Positions 6,905-13,595 of a stretch of 15,747 bases of DNA are shown here, piece after piece. The notes below the pieces were generated by a model. The model was not told the origin of the DNA. It did no database searches and saw nothing but the letters and a program-made list of their open reading frames with translations. Origin of the DNA: Bacteroidota bacterium (lineage in GTDB: Bacteria; Bacteroidota; Bacteroidia; Bacteroidales; Cfx3-03); NCBI GenBank assembly GCA_030706265.1, contig JAUZOX010000019.1:1-15747 (forward strand). The letters run 5' to 3'. The translations under genes were made by a program, and so were the position numbers. Each line of letters starts with the position of its first letter. The first letter of the stretch is position 1.

Positions 6905-6938
6905 TCTGTAAACTTGTAATATAAATCATCTCAGCATA

Positions 6939-7973
6939 ATGACTATGCCCTCGTCCTATACAGTCACTGGTCTATTTAATGCTTTTAAAAATTTAAAAGT
7001 ACTCATTCTTGGTGATGTAATGGTTGATTCCTATCTCTTCGGAAAAGTCGAACGGATTTCTCCTGAAGCACCGGTACCAATTGTTGCAGTTAATAAACGT
7101 AAAAATTTACTTGGTGGAGCTGCAAATGTTTCATTGAATGTCATGGCATTGGGTGCGACTCCATTAATGTGTTCGGTAATTGGAAACGACAGCCAGGGGG
7201 ATGTATTCCTGAATCTCCTGGCTGAACAGGGGCTGCGTCAGGATGGCATTTGCAGAAGCGATGACCGGCCGACAACTACTAAAGTTAGAATCGTAGGCAA
7301 TAAGATGCAGATGTTGCGTATCGATGATGAGACGGAAACCGATCTGAATGAAAAAGAGACCAGACTGTATCTGGATAAAATCGAAACTCTGATATCGACC
7401 GAAAATGTGGATGTCATTATTTTCGAAGATTATAATAAAGGAGTGCTTACAGCCGAAGTCATCTCCCAGGTGATTGCACTTGCAAACAAACACGGTATTC
7501 CGACAAGTGTCGATCCGAAAAAGAAAAACTTCGATAAATACTGCAATGTAACACTCTTTAAACCGAATCTCAAGGAACTGCGAGAAGGTCTCAAGCTTGA
7601 TATCAATCCTGAAGACAAGGATTCCCTTTCTTCAGCCCTTGCCACATTGCAGCAAAAGCAAAATGTAAAAATAGCCATGGCCACACTTTCCGAATATGGT
7701 GTCTTTATTCGATCCGACAATCACAACGATTCTATTGATTGTCATCATATTTCCGCTCACTTGCGTTCCATCACAGATGTCTCGGGTGCCGGCGACACTG
7801 TAATCAGCGTAGCTTCTCTTTGTCTGGCGCTTAAGCAGGACAGCGATGTGATTGCTGCATTATCCAACCTTGCCGGAGGATTGGTATGCGAGCATGTCGG
7901 AGTAGTTCCCGTAGATCGCGAACGTTTGATCAAAGAATCCAAACTATTGCTGAAAGATCAGTTTATTCATTAA
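6939..7973 (+). CDS. rfaE1: D-glycero-beta-D-manno-heptose-7-phosphate kinase
   Basis: A PfkB/ribokinase-fold sugar kinase (344 aa) that phosphorylates heptose 7-phosphate at C1 on the way to ADP-heptose for lipopolysaccharide. Motifs: VLILGDVMVDSYLFGKVERI (21-40), typical of the RfaE kinase domain; the substrate-binding di-glycine GG59-60 in LLGGAANVSLNV; FEDYNKGVL (162-170); VDPKKKNF (191-198); FKPN (207-210); and the ATP-site GAGD with the catalytic base D286 in ITDVSGAGDTV. It matches the kinase half of HldE only. The nucleotidyltransferase half is absent, as in organisms that use separate HldA and HldC-type proteins, so that enzyme must lie elsewhere. The start could also be the ATG at 6945 (residue 3). 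The gap to the aminotransferase gene is 34 bases. Confidence 0.88.
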   Translation: MTMPSSYTVTGLFNAFKNLKVLILGDVMVDSYLFGKVERISPEAPVPIVAVNKRKNLLGGAANVSLNVMALGATPLMCSVIGNDSQGDVFLNLLAEQGLRQDGICRSDDRPTTTKVRIVGNKMQMLRIDDETETDLNEKETRLYLDKIETLISTENVDVIIFEDYNKGVLTAEVISQVIALANKHGIPTSVDPKKKNFDKYCNVTLFKPNLKELREGLKLDINPEDKDSLSSALATLQQKQNVKIAMATLSEYGVFIRSDNHNDSIDCHHISAHLRSITDVSGAGDTVISVASLCLALKQDSDVIAALSNLAGGLVCEHVGVVPVDRERLIKESKLLLKDQFIH

Positions 7974-7988
7974 TCCTTTATATCCATC

Positions 7989-8687
7989 ATGGCTGAAGGC
8001 AAAAAAGAACAAGTAAGATCGATGTTTAATAAAATAGCTTGGCGGTATGATTTATTAAACCATCTGCTATCATTAAACATTGACAAAATCTGGCGCAAGA
8101 AGCTTGTTAAAATGCTTTCGGCCAAACGACCGGACTCGATTTTGGATGTCGCAACCGGCACAGGCGATTTAGCCATAACGGCTTCCAAAATCAAGCCCAG
8201 GGAAATCATCGGGATTGATATTGCAGAAGAAATGCTGGAGATCGGCCGAAAAAAAATTGCAGACAAAGGCCTTCAAAACATAATCACCTTACAGACTGCA
8301 GATTCAGAAAACCTCCCCTTCCCTGCCGAACGCTTTGAAGCAACCATGGTGGCTTTCGGCGTACGGAACTTTGAGAATCTTGAATTAGGCCTTACGGAAA
8401 TGCACCGGGTTTTGAAAAAAAAGGGGACTCTTTATGTTCTTGAGTTTTCAATTCCAACGAACAAATTGTTTCGTCCTTTGTATTTTTTCTATTTCAAAAA
8501 TATCTTACCTTTAATTGGTAAAATTGTATCACAGGATACGGCAGCCTATACTTACCTTCCTGATTCGGTGAGCGCCTTTCCTTCTGGTCCATCTTTTATC
8601 GAACGACTTGAAAAGTCTGGTTTTACAAAATGTACTCAACGACCGCTTACCTTTGGTATTGCAACGATTTACACTGGTGAAAAATAA
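7989..8687 (+). CDS. ubiE: Demethylmenaquinone methyltransferase (UbiE/MenG)
   Basis: Methylates demethylmenaquinone with S-adenosylmethionine, the last step of menaquinone synthesis; in Bacteroidota the quinone is menaquinone, so MenG function is expected. At 232 residues it fits the family. Features: VRSMFNKIAWRYDLLNHLLS (9-28), the usual N-terminal signature; the SAM-binding motif I DVATGTGDLA (53-62); acidic GIDIAEEML (75-83), which binds the ribose; AFGVRNFENL (122-131), the second UbiE signature; and YTYLPDSVSAFPSG (187-200) near the C-terminus. It begins 15 bases after the kinase stop and is followed after 9 bases by porT. Confidence 0.93.
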   Translation: MAEGKKEQVRSMFNKIAWRYDLLNHLLSLNIDKIWRKKLVKMLSAKRPDSILDVATGTGDLAITASKIKPREIIGIDIAEEMLEIGRKKIADKGLQNIITLQTADSENLPFPAERFEATMVAFGVRNFENLELGLTEMHRVLKKKGTLYVLEFSIPTNKLFRPLYFFYFKNILPLIGKIVSQDTAAYTYLPDSVSAFPSGPSFIERLEKSGFTKCTQRPLTFGIATIYTGEK

Positions 8688-8696
8688 ACTGGAAAT

Positions 8697-9467
8697 ATGA
8701 ATCGGATTAAGGTTATCGTTTTTTTAGCAATCTTCATCAACGCCGGAACTGCTTTTGCTCAACGGGGATTACAGAACCTGCAGGAACTCGATTATGAGCC
8801 TTATCACTTTGGGTTTCTGCTTGGATATAACCAGATGGGTTTCTCAATCAGGCAGGATAAAGACAGCTTGAATCACACCTATTCTGCCAATCAATTCGGG
8901 GGGCAGAAAGGTCAAACAGCACTGTTAAAATCAGCCGAACCGAATTCAGCCACAGGCTTTACAATCGGCATTGTCGGAAACCTGCGACTTGCCGAGCATT
9001 TCGATTTGCGCTTTATCCCGTCCCTTTCTTTTGGTGAAAGAGACTTAACCTATAACTATATTCTACAGGAGCCTTCGACAAAGAATGATACCGTATCATT
9101 AACCAAAAGCATTAAAAGCACCCTACTCGAATTTCCGCTTGATCTCAAATACAAGGGGAAGCGGATAAACAATGCTCGCCCTTACATCCTTGGAGGGATA
9201 AAATACGTACTGGATCTTTCATCGGATGCTAAAAAGAACACTTCCAGCCAGCCCGACGATCAATTCACCGTAAAATTGAGGCAAACGGATCTTTACGGAG
9301 AATTGGGAGCCGGTTTTGATTTTTATTTCGAATGGTTTAAAATGGGTTTGGAGGCTAAAATGTCGTACGGGCTTCGCGATATCCTGGTACGTGATAATTC
9401 CATGTTTACAGGAGCCATTAACCGTCTTAACTCAAAGATCTTCCAACTTTCACTCACTTTTGAATAG
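8697..9467 (+). CDS. porT: PorT-like outer-membrane beta-barrel protein, type IX secretion
   Basis: A 256-residue exported protein. Residues 1-21 are a signal peptide ending AFA-Q. The mature part begins RGLQNLQELDYEPYHFGF (23-40), a form typical of PorT, then runs in alternating hydrophobic strands (FGFLLGYNQMGFSI, LEFPLDLKYKG, PYILGGIKYVLDL, LYGELGAGFDFYF) and ends with an aromatic residue in IFQLSLTFE, as expected for a barrel of the outer membrane. PorT was found in Porphyromonas as needed for delivery of gingipains by the type IX system. The location directly behind ubiE is, from memory, conserved in the phylum and supports the name. No other type IX genes lie in the window. Confidence 0.8.
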   Translation: MNRIKVIVFLAIFINAGTAFAQRGLQNLQELDYEPYHFGFLLGYNQMGFSIRQDKDSLNHTYSANQFGGQKGQTALLKSAEPNSATGFTIGIVGNLRLAEHFDLRFIPSLSFGERDLTYNYILQEPSTKNDTVSLTKSIKSTLLEFPLDLKYKGKRINNARPYILGGIKYVLDLSSDAKKNTSSQPDDQFTVKLRQTDLYGELGAGFDFYFEWFKMGLEAKMSYGLRDILVRDNSMFTGAINRLNSKIFQLSLTFE

Positions 9468-9497
9468 CCTTTTCCGGGGTTAACACAACTGCAGCTT

Positions 9498-11066
9498 ATG
9501 AGGCAAATCATAGAATTACAACTGACCCCGAAACAATCTTCTGATCCGGATTCAGTTCGCAAGCTTGCAGCCCGGATACTCAAAGTAGAACCCGGTAAAA
9601 TCCGTCACCTGATTTATCTTAAACGTTCTATCGACGCCCGGTCCAAGACAATATGGATCCGTTTAAAGACAGAAGTCTTTATCGATGAAAATCCTCCTGC
9701 CGAAGAGGTTACTTTTCATAAAAATTATCCTTTCGTCGGTAACCGTCCACCCGTCATTATCGTGGGAGCCGGCCCGGCAGGGTTATTTGCAGCGCTTCAT
9801 TTAATTGAAAAAGGGCTTCGTCCCGTCATCATTGAAAGAGGGAAAGAGGTAAGATCCCGTAAGTATGACATTGCCCGCCTTAGCAAGGAATACATCGTCA
9901 ATCCGGATTCAAACTATTGTTTCGGGGAGGGAGGCGCGGGAACCTTTTCGGATGGCAAACTTTATACCCGCTCAACCAAGCGGGGCAATGTCCAGGATGT
10001 TTTGCGCGGCTTTGTAGCCCATGGCGCCAATCCTGAAATACTCTATGAAGCCCATGCCCATATCGGAACAGACAAGCTCCCTTCAATCATTGCTTCCATC
10101 CGGAAAACCATACTCGATGCGGGAGGTGAATTTTATTTCAACCACCGCATTGAAGATCTGATCATCGGAAACGGAAAGTTAAAGGGTGTCGTTGCTCAGA
10201 ATGGAACCCGCTTTGAGGGGATTTCGGTTATCCTGGCAACCGGCCATTCAGCCAGAGATATTTACCGGTTGCTCAATCATAAATCAATTCTCCTGGAACA
10301 GAAACCCTTTGCAATGGGCGTCCGGATTGAACACCCACAGGCCCTGATCGATTGGCTCATCTACAAGCAGGAGATCCGGGACGAATATCTGCCCACAGCC
10401 GCATATAGTGTTGTAGAGCAGGTTGAAGGCCGCGGGGTCTTTTCTTTTTGCATGTGTCCGGGAGGAATTATTGTTCCTTCGGCAACAGAACCGGGCCAGG
10501 TAGTTGTGAACGGCATGTCGAACTCCCAACGCAATTCTCCCTTTGCGAATGCTGGGATGGTGGTCACCGTGGGCCTCGAAGATTATCGGCCCTTTGCCGG
10601 ACAGGGCCCGCTTGCCGGACTGGCATACCAGGAATCCATAGAGCAGCTCACTTTCTCGGTTGCCGAAAAGACGCAGAAAGCTCCCGCACAACGCATGGTC
10701 GACTTCATGCAATCCAAATCATCACAGGCACTCAAAGAGACCTCCTATCACCCCGGAATCGTTTCAGCCCCCCTGCATGAATTGCTTCCTGCCGAAATCA
10801 GTTCACGGCTTCAACGCGCTTTTCCCCTTTTCGATAAAAAACTTCACGGCTACCTGACCAATGAAGCCCAGCTCCTCATGGTTGAATCCAGAACATCTTC
10901 GCCGGTGAGAATTCCCCGCGATCCCGAAACACTCGAACACGTCATGATGCCCAATCTTTACCCATGTGGCGAAGGGGCGGGTTATGCCGGCGGTATCGTA
11001 TCATCAGCCCTGGATGGCATCAATTGTGCCGAAAGAATTGCCGAAAGATTTGCAAAAAATCTATAG
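9498..11066 (+). CDS. FAD-dependent oxidoreductase of COG2509 type
   Basis: A 522-residue flavoprotein of a family known mainly as uncharacterised FAD-dependent dehydrogenases. Residues 1-75 form a small N-terminal domain. The FAD-binding Rossmann motif is VIIVGAGPAGLFAALHLIEK (86-105) followed by acid E113 in IIERG. GEGGAGTFSDGKL (143-155) is the family signature. A second FAD contact lies near ILATGHSARD, and the C-terminal GEGAGYAGGIVSSALDG (491-507) closes the cofactor site. There is no signal peptide or membrane helix, so it is cytoplasmic. The substrate is unknown. It lies 30 bases after porT in the same direction and may be co-transcribed. Confidence 0.85.
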   Translation: MRQIIELQLTPKQSSDPDSVRKLAARILKVEPGKIRHLIYLKRSIDARSKTIWIRLKTEVFIDENPPAEEVTFHKNYPFVGNRPPVIIVGAGPAGLFAALHLIEKGLRPVIIERGKEVRSRKYDIARLSKEYIVNPDSNYCFGEGGAGTFSDGKLYTRSTKRGNVQDVLRGFVAHGANPEILYEAHAHIGTDKLPSIIASIRKTILDAGGEFYFNHRIEDLIIGNGKLKGVVAQNGTRFEGISVILATGHSARDIYRLLNHKSILLEQKPFAMGVRIEHPQALIDWLIYKQEIRDEYLPTAAYSVVEQVEGRGVFSFCMCPGGIIVPSATEPGQVVVNGMSNSQRNSPFANAGMVVTVGLEDYRPFAGQGPLAGLAYQESIEQLTFSVAEKTQKAPAQRMVDFMQSKSSQALKETSYHPGIVSAPLHELLPAEISSRLQRAFPLFDKKLHGYLTNEAQLLMVESRTSSPVRIPRDPETLEHVMMPNLYPCGEGAGYAGGIVSSALDGINCAERIAERFAKNL

Positions 11067-11124
11067 TTTCATTCTTGCTAATGCTTGAATTGTTTCAGAT
11101 ATTTACAACCTAAATATTCTTAAG

Positions 11125-11814
11125 ATGACCGAGAACACAAGCAAACTCTTCACGCTCTTTCAGGATAAGTCATTACTCAAGCAGGACGTTTATCACAAAA
11201 CGCTGAGCGTCTTCAAACAATTAGGGGAAATCATACGCAAGACTGCTGCAGAGTATGCCGAATTCAGCAAACAGAAAGGAGCTCCGATCCCCTTTCAATT
11301 GAAAGAAACAAGTGAATTTGAAATGGAGCTGCATTTCGGAAGCGATATTCTTATGTTTATGATGCACACCAACGTTTTCGAGTTTTCACGTGACCATGAG
11401 GTAATGAAAACGCCTTACATCCGCGAAGACAGTTCAAGATCATATTGCGGGGTCATCAACATCTATAATTTTCTTGCTGATTCCTTTAAATACAACAGGG
11501 TAAACGATTTGGGATACCTGATCGGCCGGGTTTTCATCAACAAGGAAATGCACTACTTCATAGAGGGGAAACGGGAAATCGGGTTCCTATATCAAAATTT
11601 TGCAACATCCGAAGTAAATGAAGCCTCCTTACGGGCTATCATTGAATCATCGATAGGATATACCGTAAACTTCGATTTACTTACCCCGCCATTTGATACG
11701 GTGAAAGTGGTAAGCGTTTTTGATATTCAGACTACTTCAGACAACATGAAACTTCGTACCGGTAAACGACTGGGATTCAAATTCCAGGGAGACCACGACG
11801 AAATAATTGACTAA
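11125..11814 (+). CDS. Conserved protein of unknown function
   Basis: A soluble 229-residue protein with no signal peptide or membrane helix and no motif I can name. It starts with a helical part (residues 10-55) and continues with mixed strands, including the segments FEMELHFGSDILMFMMHTNV and CGVINIYNFLADSFKYNRV (each within 65-125) and YFIEGKREIGFLYQNF. The regular alternation and balanced charge show a real protein rather than a chance frame. It looks like a conserved Bacteroidota hypothetical. It ends the central cluster, 58 bases behind the flavoprotein gene, and is followed by an A6-GG-T6 stretch that could end transcription weakly. Confidence 0.65.
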   Translation: MTENTSKLFTLFQDKSLLKQDVYHKTLSVFKQLGEIIRKTAAEYAEFSKQKGAPIPFQLKETSEFEMELHFGSDILMFMMHTNVFEFSRDHEVMKTPYIREDSSRSYCGVINIYNFLADSFKYNRVNDLGYLIGRVFINKEMHYFIEGKREIGFLYQNFATSEVNEASLRAIIESSIGYTVNFDLLTPPFDTVKVVSVFDIQTTSDNMKLRTGKRLGFKFQGDHDEIID

Positions 11815-11851
11815 TAAAAAAGGTTTTTTACTAATATTTCGATTGAACATA

Positions 11852-11881
11852 TTTGCAAATTCATTTTTTTTCCTACCTTTG
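11852..11881 (+). promoter_or_regulatory. Promoter of tRNA-Glu
   Basis: TTTG (11852-11855) and TACCTTTG (11874-11881) match the Bacteroidota -33 and -7 elements with an 18-base spacer. The tRNA starts 40 bases after the -7 element. Confidence 0.8.
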
Positions 11882-11920
11882 CACTCGCATTTGGGAAAAA
11901 CAAATTCCGGCATGCAACTT

Positions 11921-11994
11921 GGCCCGTTCGTCTAGTGGCCTAGGACGTCAGGTTTTCATCCTGAAGATCAGGGGTTCGACTCCCCTACGGGCTA
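11921..11994 (+). tRNA. tRNA-Glu (anticodon TTC)
   Basis: The acceptor arms GGCCCGT (11921-11927) and ACGGGCT (11987-11993) pair with one G-U, followed by discriminator A11994. The anticodon stem TCAGG/CCTGA surrounds loop TTTTCAT (11953-11959), giving anticodon TTC (11955-11957). The T arm reads CAGGGGTTCGACTCCCCT-like with loop TTCGACT. The terminal CCA is not encoded. It reads glutamate codons GAA and GAG. Confidence 0.96.
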
Positions 11995-12000
11995 CATTGA

Positions 12001-12031
12001 AAGGAAACAATTTAATTTGTTTCTTTTTTTT
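12001..12031 (+). terminator. Terminator of tRNA-Glu
   Basis: GGAAACAA and TTGTTTCT form a short stem (12003-12024) with a small A+T loop, followed by a run of T to 12031. It begins about 8 bases after the tRNA. Confidence 0.8.
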
Positions 12032-12105
12032 ATACGGGATAATGGCATCATTGTTGTTATCCAGTATGTTTTAAAAAGGTTTTTTTAGTAAATCATGCAC
12101 TTTTA

Positions 12106-12136
12106 TTTGTTTTTAATCAAAAAACACTTACTTTTG
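12106..12136 (+). promoter_or_regulatory. Promoter of rpsT
   Basis: TTTG (12106-12109) and TACTTTTG (12129-12136) match the -33 and -7 consensus with a 19-base spacer. This leaves a leader of about 60 bases before the ATG at 12205. Confidence 0.82.
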
Positions 12137-12204
12137 CACTCCCTTAAACAGGAAAAATAAAAAAAGAATAAACGAAAGCTGCAGGTTAAATACAATTACA
12201 GATC

Positions 12205-12456
12205 ATGGCTAACCATAAATCATCGCTCAAGAGAATCAGGTCAAACGACAAAAAAAGATTACGCAACAGATATTATTCAAAGACTATGCGTAATGCAGTA
12301 CGTAATTTCCGTGCAATCACTGTAAAAGATGAAGCTGCAACCAAGCTTTCTGGTTTGATTTCATTGATCGACAAGTTAGCTAAGCGTTCAGTTATTCACA
12401 AAAACAAGGCTTCAAATCTTAAGTCGAAGTTAATGCGCAAGGTTAACGCTCTTTAA
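12205..12456 (+). CDS. rpsT: 30S ribosomal protein S20
   Basis: An 83-residue, strongly basic protein of the small ribosomal subunit that binds 16S rRNA. It begins MANHKSSLKRIRSNDKKRLR, the classic S20 start, and contains the helical segments RNRYYSKTMRNAVRNFR (21-37) and LIDKLAKRSVIHKNKASNLK with KSKLMRKVNAL at the end. Length and sequence fit the family in full. It stands alone between its own promoter and a strong terminator. Confidence 0.97.
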   Translation: MANHKSSLKRIRSNDKKRLRNRYYSKTMRNAVRNFRAITVKDEAATKLSGLISLIDKLAKRSVIHKNKASNLKSKLMRKVNAL

Positions 12457-12477
12457 TCTTTGTCCTTTGAAAATATT

Positions 12478-12508
12478 ACAAAGGCCCCAGTAGGGCCTTT
12501 GTTTTTTT
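12478..12508 (+). terminator. Intrinsic terminator of rpsT
   Basis: ACAAAGGCCC (12478-12487) and GGGCCTTTGT (12493-12502) form a perfect 10-base stem with a 5-base loop, followed by seven T. It lies 21 bases after the rpsT stop. Confidence 0.93.
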
Positions 12509-12520
12509 ATGTCCGTGTAT

Positions 12521-12528
12521 TATATTTA
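12521..12528 (+). promoter_or_regulatory. Candidate -7 element of radC
   Basis: TATATTTA differs from TAnnTTTG at the last base only and lies 22 bases before the radC ATG at 12551, directly behind the rpsT terminator. Confidence 0.4.
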
Positions 12529-12550
12529 CATCATCTTTATAATATCGGTC

Positions 12551-13249
12551 ATGAAAGATTATACTAATAAACTCAGTATTAAGCAGTGGGCCGAAGATGA
12601 CCGCCCCCGGGAAAAGCTACTCTCCAAAGGCAGATTAGCCCTTAGCAATGCCGAATTAATCGCCATCCTTATCAGTTCAGGGACAAAAGAGGAATCGGCC
12701 GTCGATCTTTCAAAAAGGATCCTCGCCTCTACCCAGGACAGCCTCATCGAACTTTCGAAACTCAGTATAAAAGAGCTTAGCACCTTTAAAGGCATTGGCC
12801 CTGCCCGTGCGGTTACCATTACCGCAGCACTCGAATTGGGCCGACGCCGCAGGGAAGCCGAGGCCCTGACCAAAAAAACCATCAGTTGCAGCCGCGATGC
12901 TTTTGAAGTGATCCAAAGCACGCTGGCCGACATCCAATACGAGGAGTTCTGGATTTTGCTCCTTAACCGGGCCAATCAGGTTATCCGCAAAGTCAACATC
13001 AGCGAAGGCGGATTTGCCGGAACCATTGCCGATCCCAAAAAGATCTTTAAGATTGGCCTCGAAAACAGCGCATCCGGAATCATTCTGTGCCACAATCATC
13101 CGAGCGGCAATCTTAAGCCCAGCGATGCTGACCTCAGGCTGACACGCAAGCTGGCAGAAGCAGGCACCCACCTTGAGCTTCCAATCGTTGATCACCTGAT
13201 TATCGGTGATGAAAAATATCTCAGCTTTGCGGATGAGGGGCTATTATAA
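12551..13249 (+). CDS. radC: RadC family protein (JAB/MPN+ domain)
   Basis: A 232-residue protein of the RadC (UPF0758) family. Residues 5-40 hold the N-terminal part with IKQWAEDDRPREKLLSKG. A helix-hairpin-helix for DNA contact lies around FKGIGPARAVTITAALELG (79-97). The JAB1/MPN+ metalloprotease-like domain covers about 105-232 with the zinc motif H181-x-H183 and D194 in HNHPSGNLKPSDAD. Despite the name, a role in DNA repair is not established, and the biochemical activity remains unclear. A start at 12509 is open, but its ATG lies at the end of the rpsT terminator and adds a hydrophobic non-family stretch (MSVYYIYIIFIISV); the ATG at 12551 begins at the usual family start. Confidence 0.93.
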   Translation: MKDYTNKLSIKQWAEDDRPREKLLSKGRLALSNAELIAILISSGTKEESAVDLSKRILASTQDSLIELSKLSIKELSTFKGIGPARAVTITAALELGRRRREAEALTKKTISCSRDAFEVIQSTLADIQYEEFWILLLNRANQVIRKVNISEGGFAGTIADPKKIFKIGLENSASGIILCHNHPSGNLKPSDADLRLTRKLAEAGTHLELPIVDHLIIGDEKYLSFADEGLL

Positions 13250-13317
13250 AACTTCATCAGGCATTCCAAACAAGATTCTTGTTCTCGTTCTAACATCAGT
13301 CTCCGTCTAAAAACACA

Positions 13318-13397
13318 CTGATACGCTGTAATTTGCGTCTCAGTGGCATTACAGATTATCAGGTAACCTGACGAAATGCGAAACCTGATTTTTATTT
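13318..13397. terminator. Overlapping hairpins between radC and the glycosidase locus
   Basis: Hairpin 1 pairs CTGATA+CTGTAAT (13318-13332) with ATTACAG+TATCAG (13348-13362), interrupted by a 2x2 internal loop. On the minus strand it is followed by TGTGTTTTTAG, a fair terminator for the genes to the right. Hairpin 2 pairs ATCAGGT (13358-13364) with ACCTGAT (13383-13389) and is followed by TTTTATTT, a terminator for plus-strand radC. The two share 13358-13362 and cannot form at once. Confidence 0.65.
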
Positions 13398-13535
13398 AAG
13401 ATCCAAATTCCATTTTAAACGGATGTCTTTTGATGAAGAACCAACCAGCACCTCAAATTTTCCCGGGTCGGCAATCCATGCCTTTTTATTGACATCATTG
13501 TATGAAACGAGCATGTTAGTTTCTAAAATAACAAA
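13392..13535 (-). pseudogene. C-terminal remnant of a GH3 beta-glucosidase
   Basis: A 47-codon open frame on the minus strand ends at TAA 13392-13394. Its product contains KAWIADPGKFEVLVGSSSKD followed by IRLKWNLDLK, which matches the last segment of the fibronectin-III-like domain that ends family 3 glycoside hydrolases. The catalytic domains, several hundred residues, are missing. Upstream the frame is closed by TGA at 13536-13538, with a possible short continuation in another frame (AVDFTV). It lies 60 bases behind the GH20 gene in the same direction, so a GH3 gene probably once followed it and was lost by deletion. Confidence 0.7.
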
Positions 13536-13595
13536 TCATACAGTAAAATCGACAGCAAATATATTGCAGGATACATTAATTGGTCGTCATCCTTA

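Noticed and set aside
9898..10857. Several long open frames antisense or out of frame to the flavoprotein gene
   Set aside because: They are by-products of the higher G+C content of a real gene; their products lack domain features and the flavoprotein frame carries all family motifs.
11853..12074. Open frame of 73 codons over the tRNA-Glu gene
   Set aside because: It runs through the promoter, tRNA and terminator; its product has no protein-like character.
12509..12550. Longer N-terminus for radC
   Set aside because: The upstream ATG sits at the end of the rpsT terminator T-run and adds a hydrophobic stretch foreign to the family; it would also include the likely -7 element.
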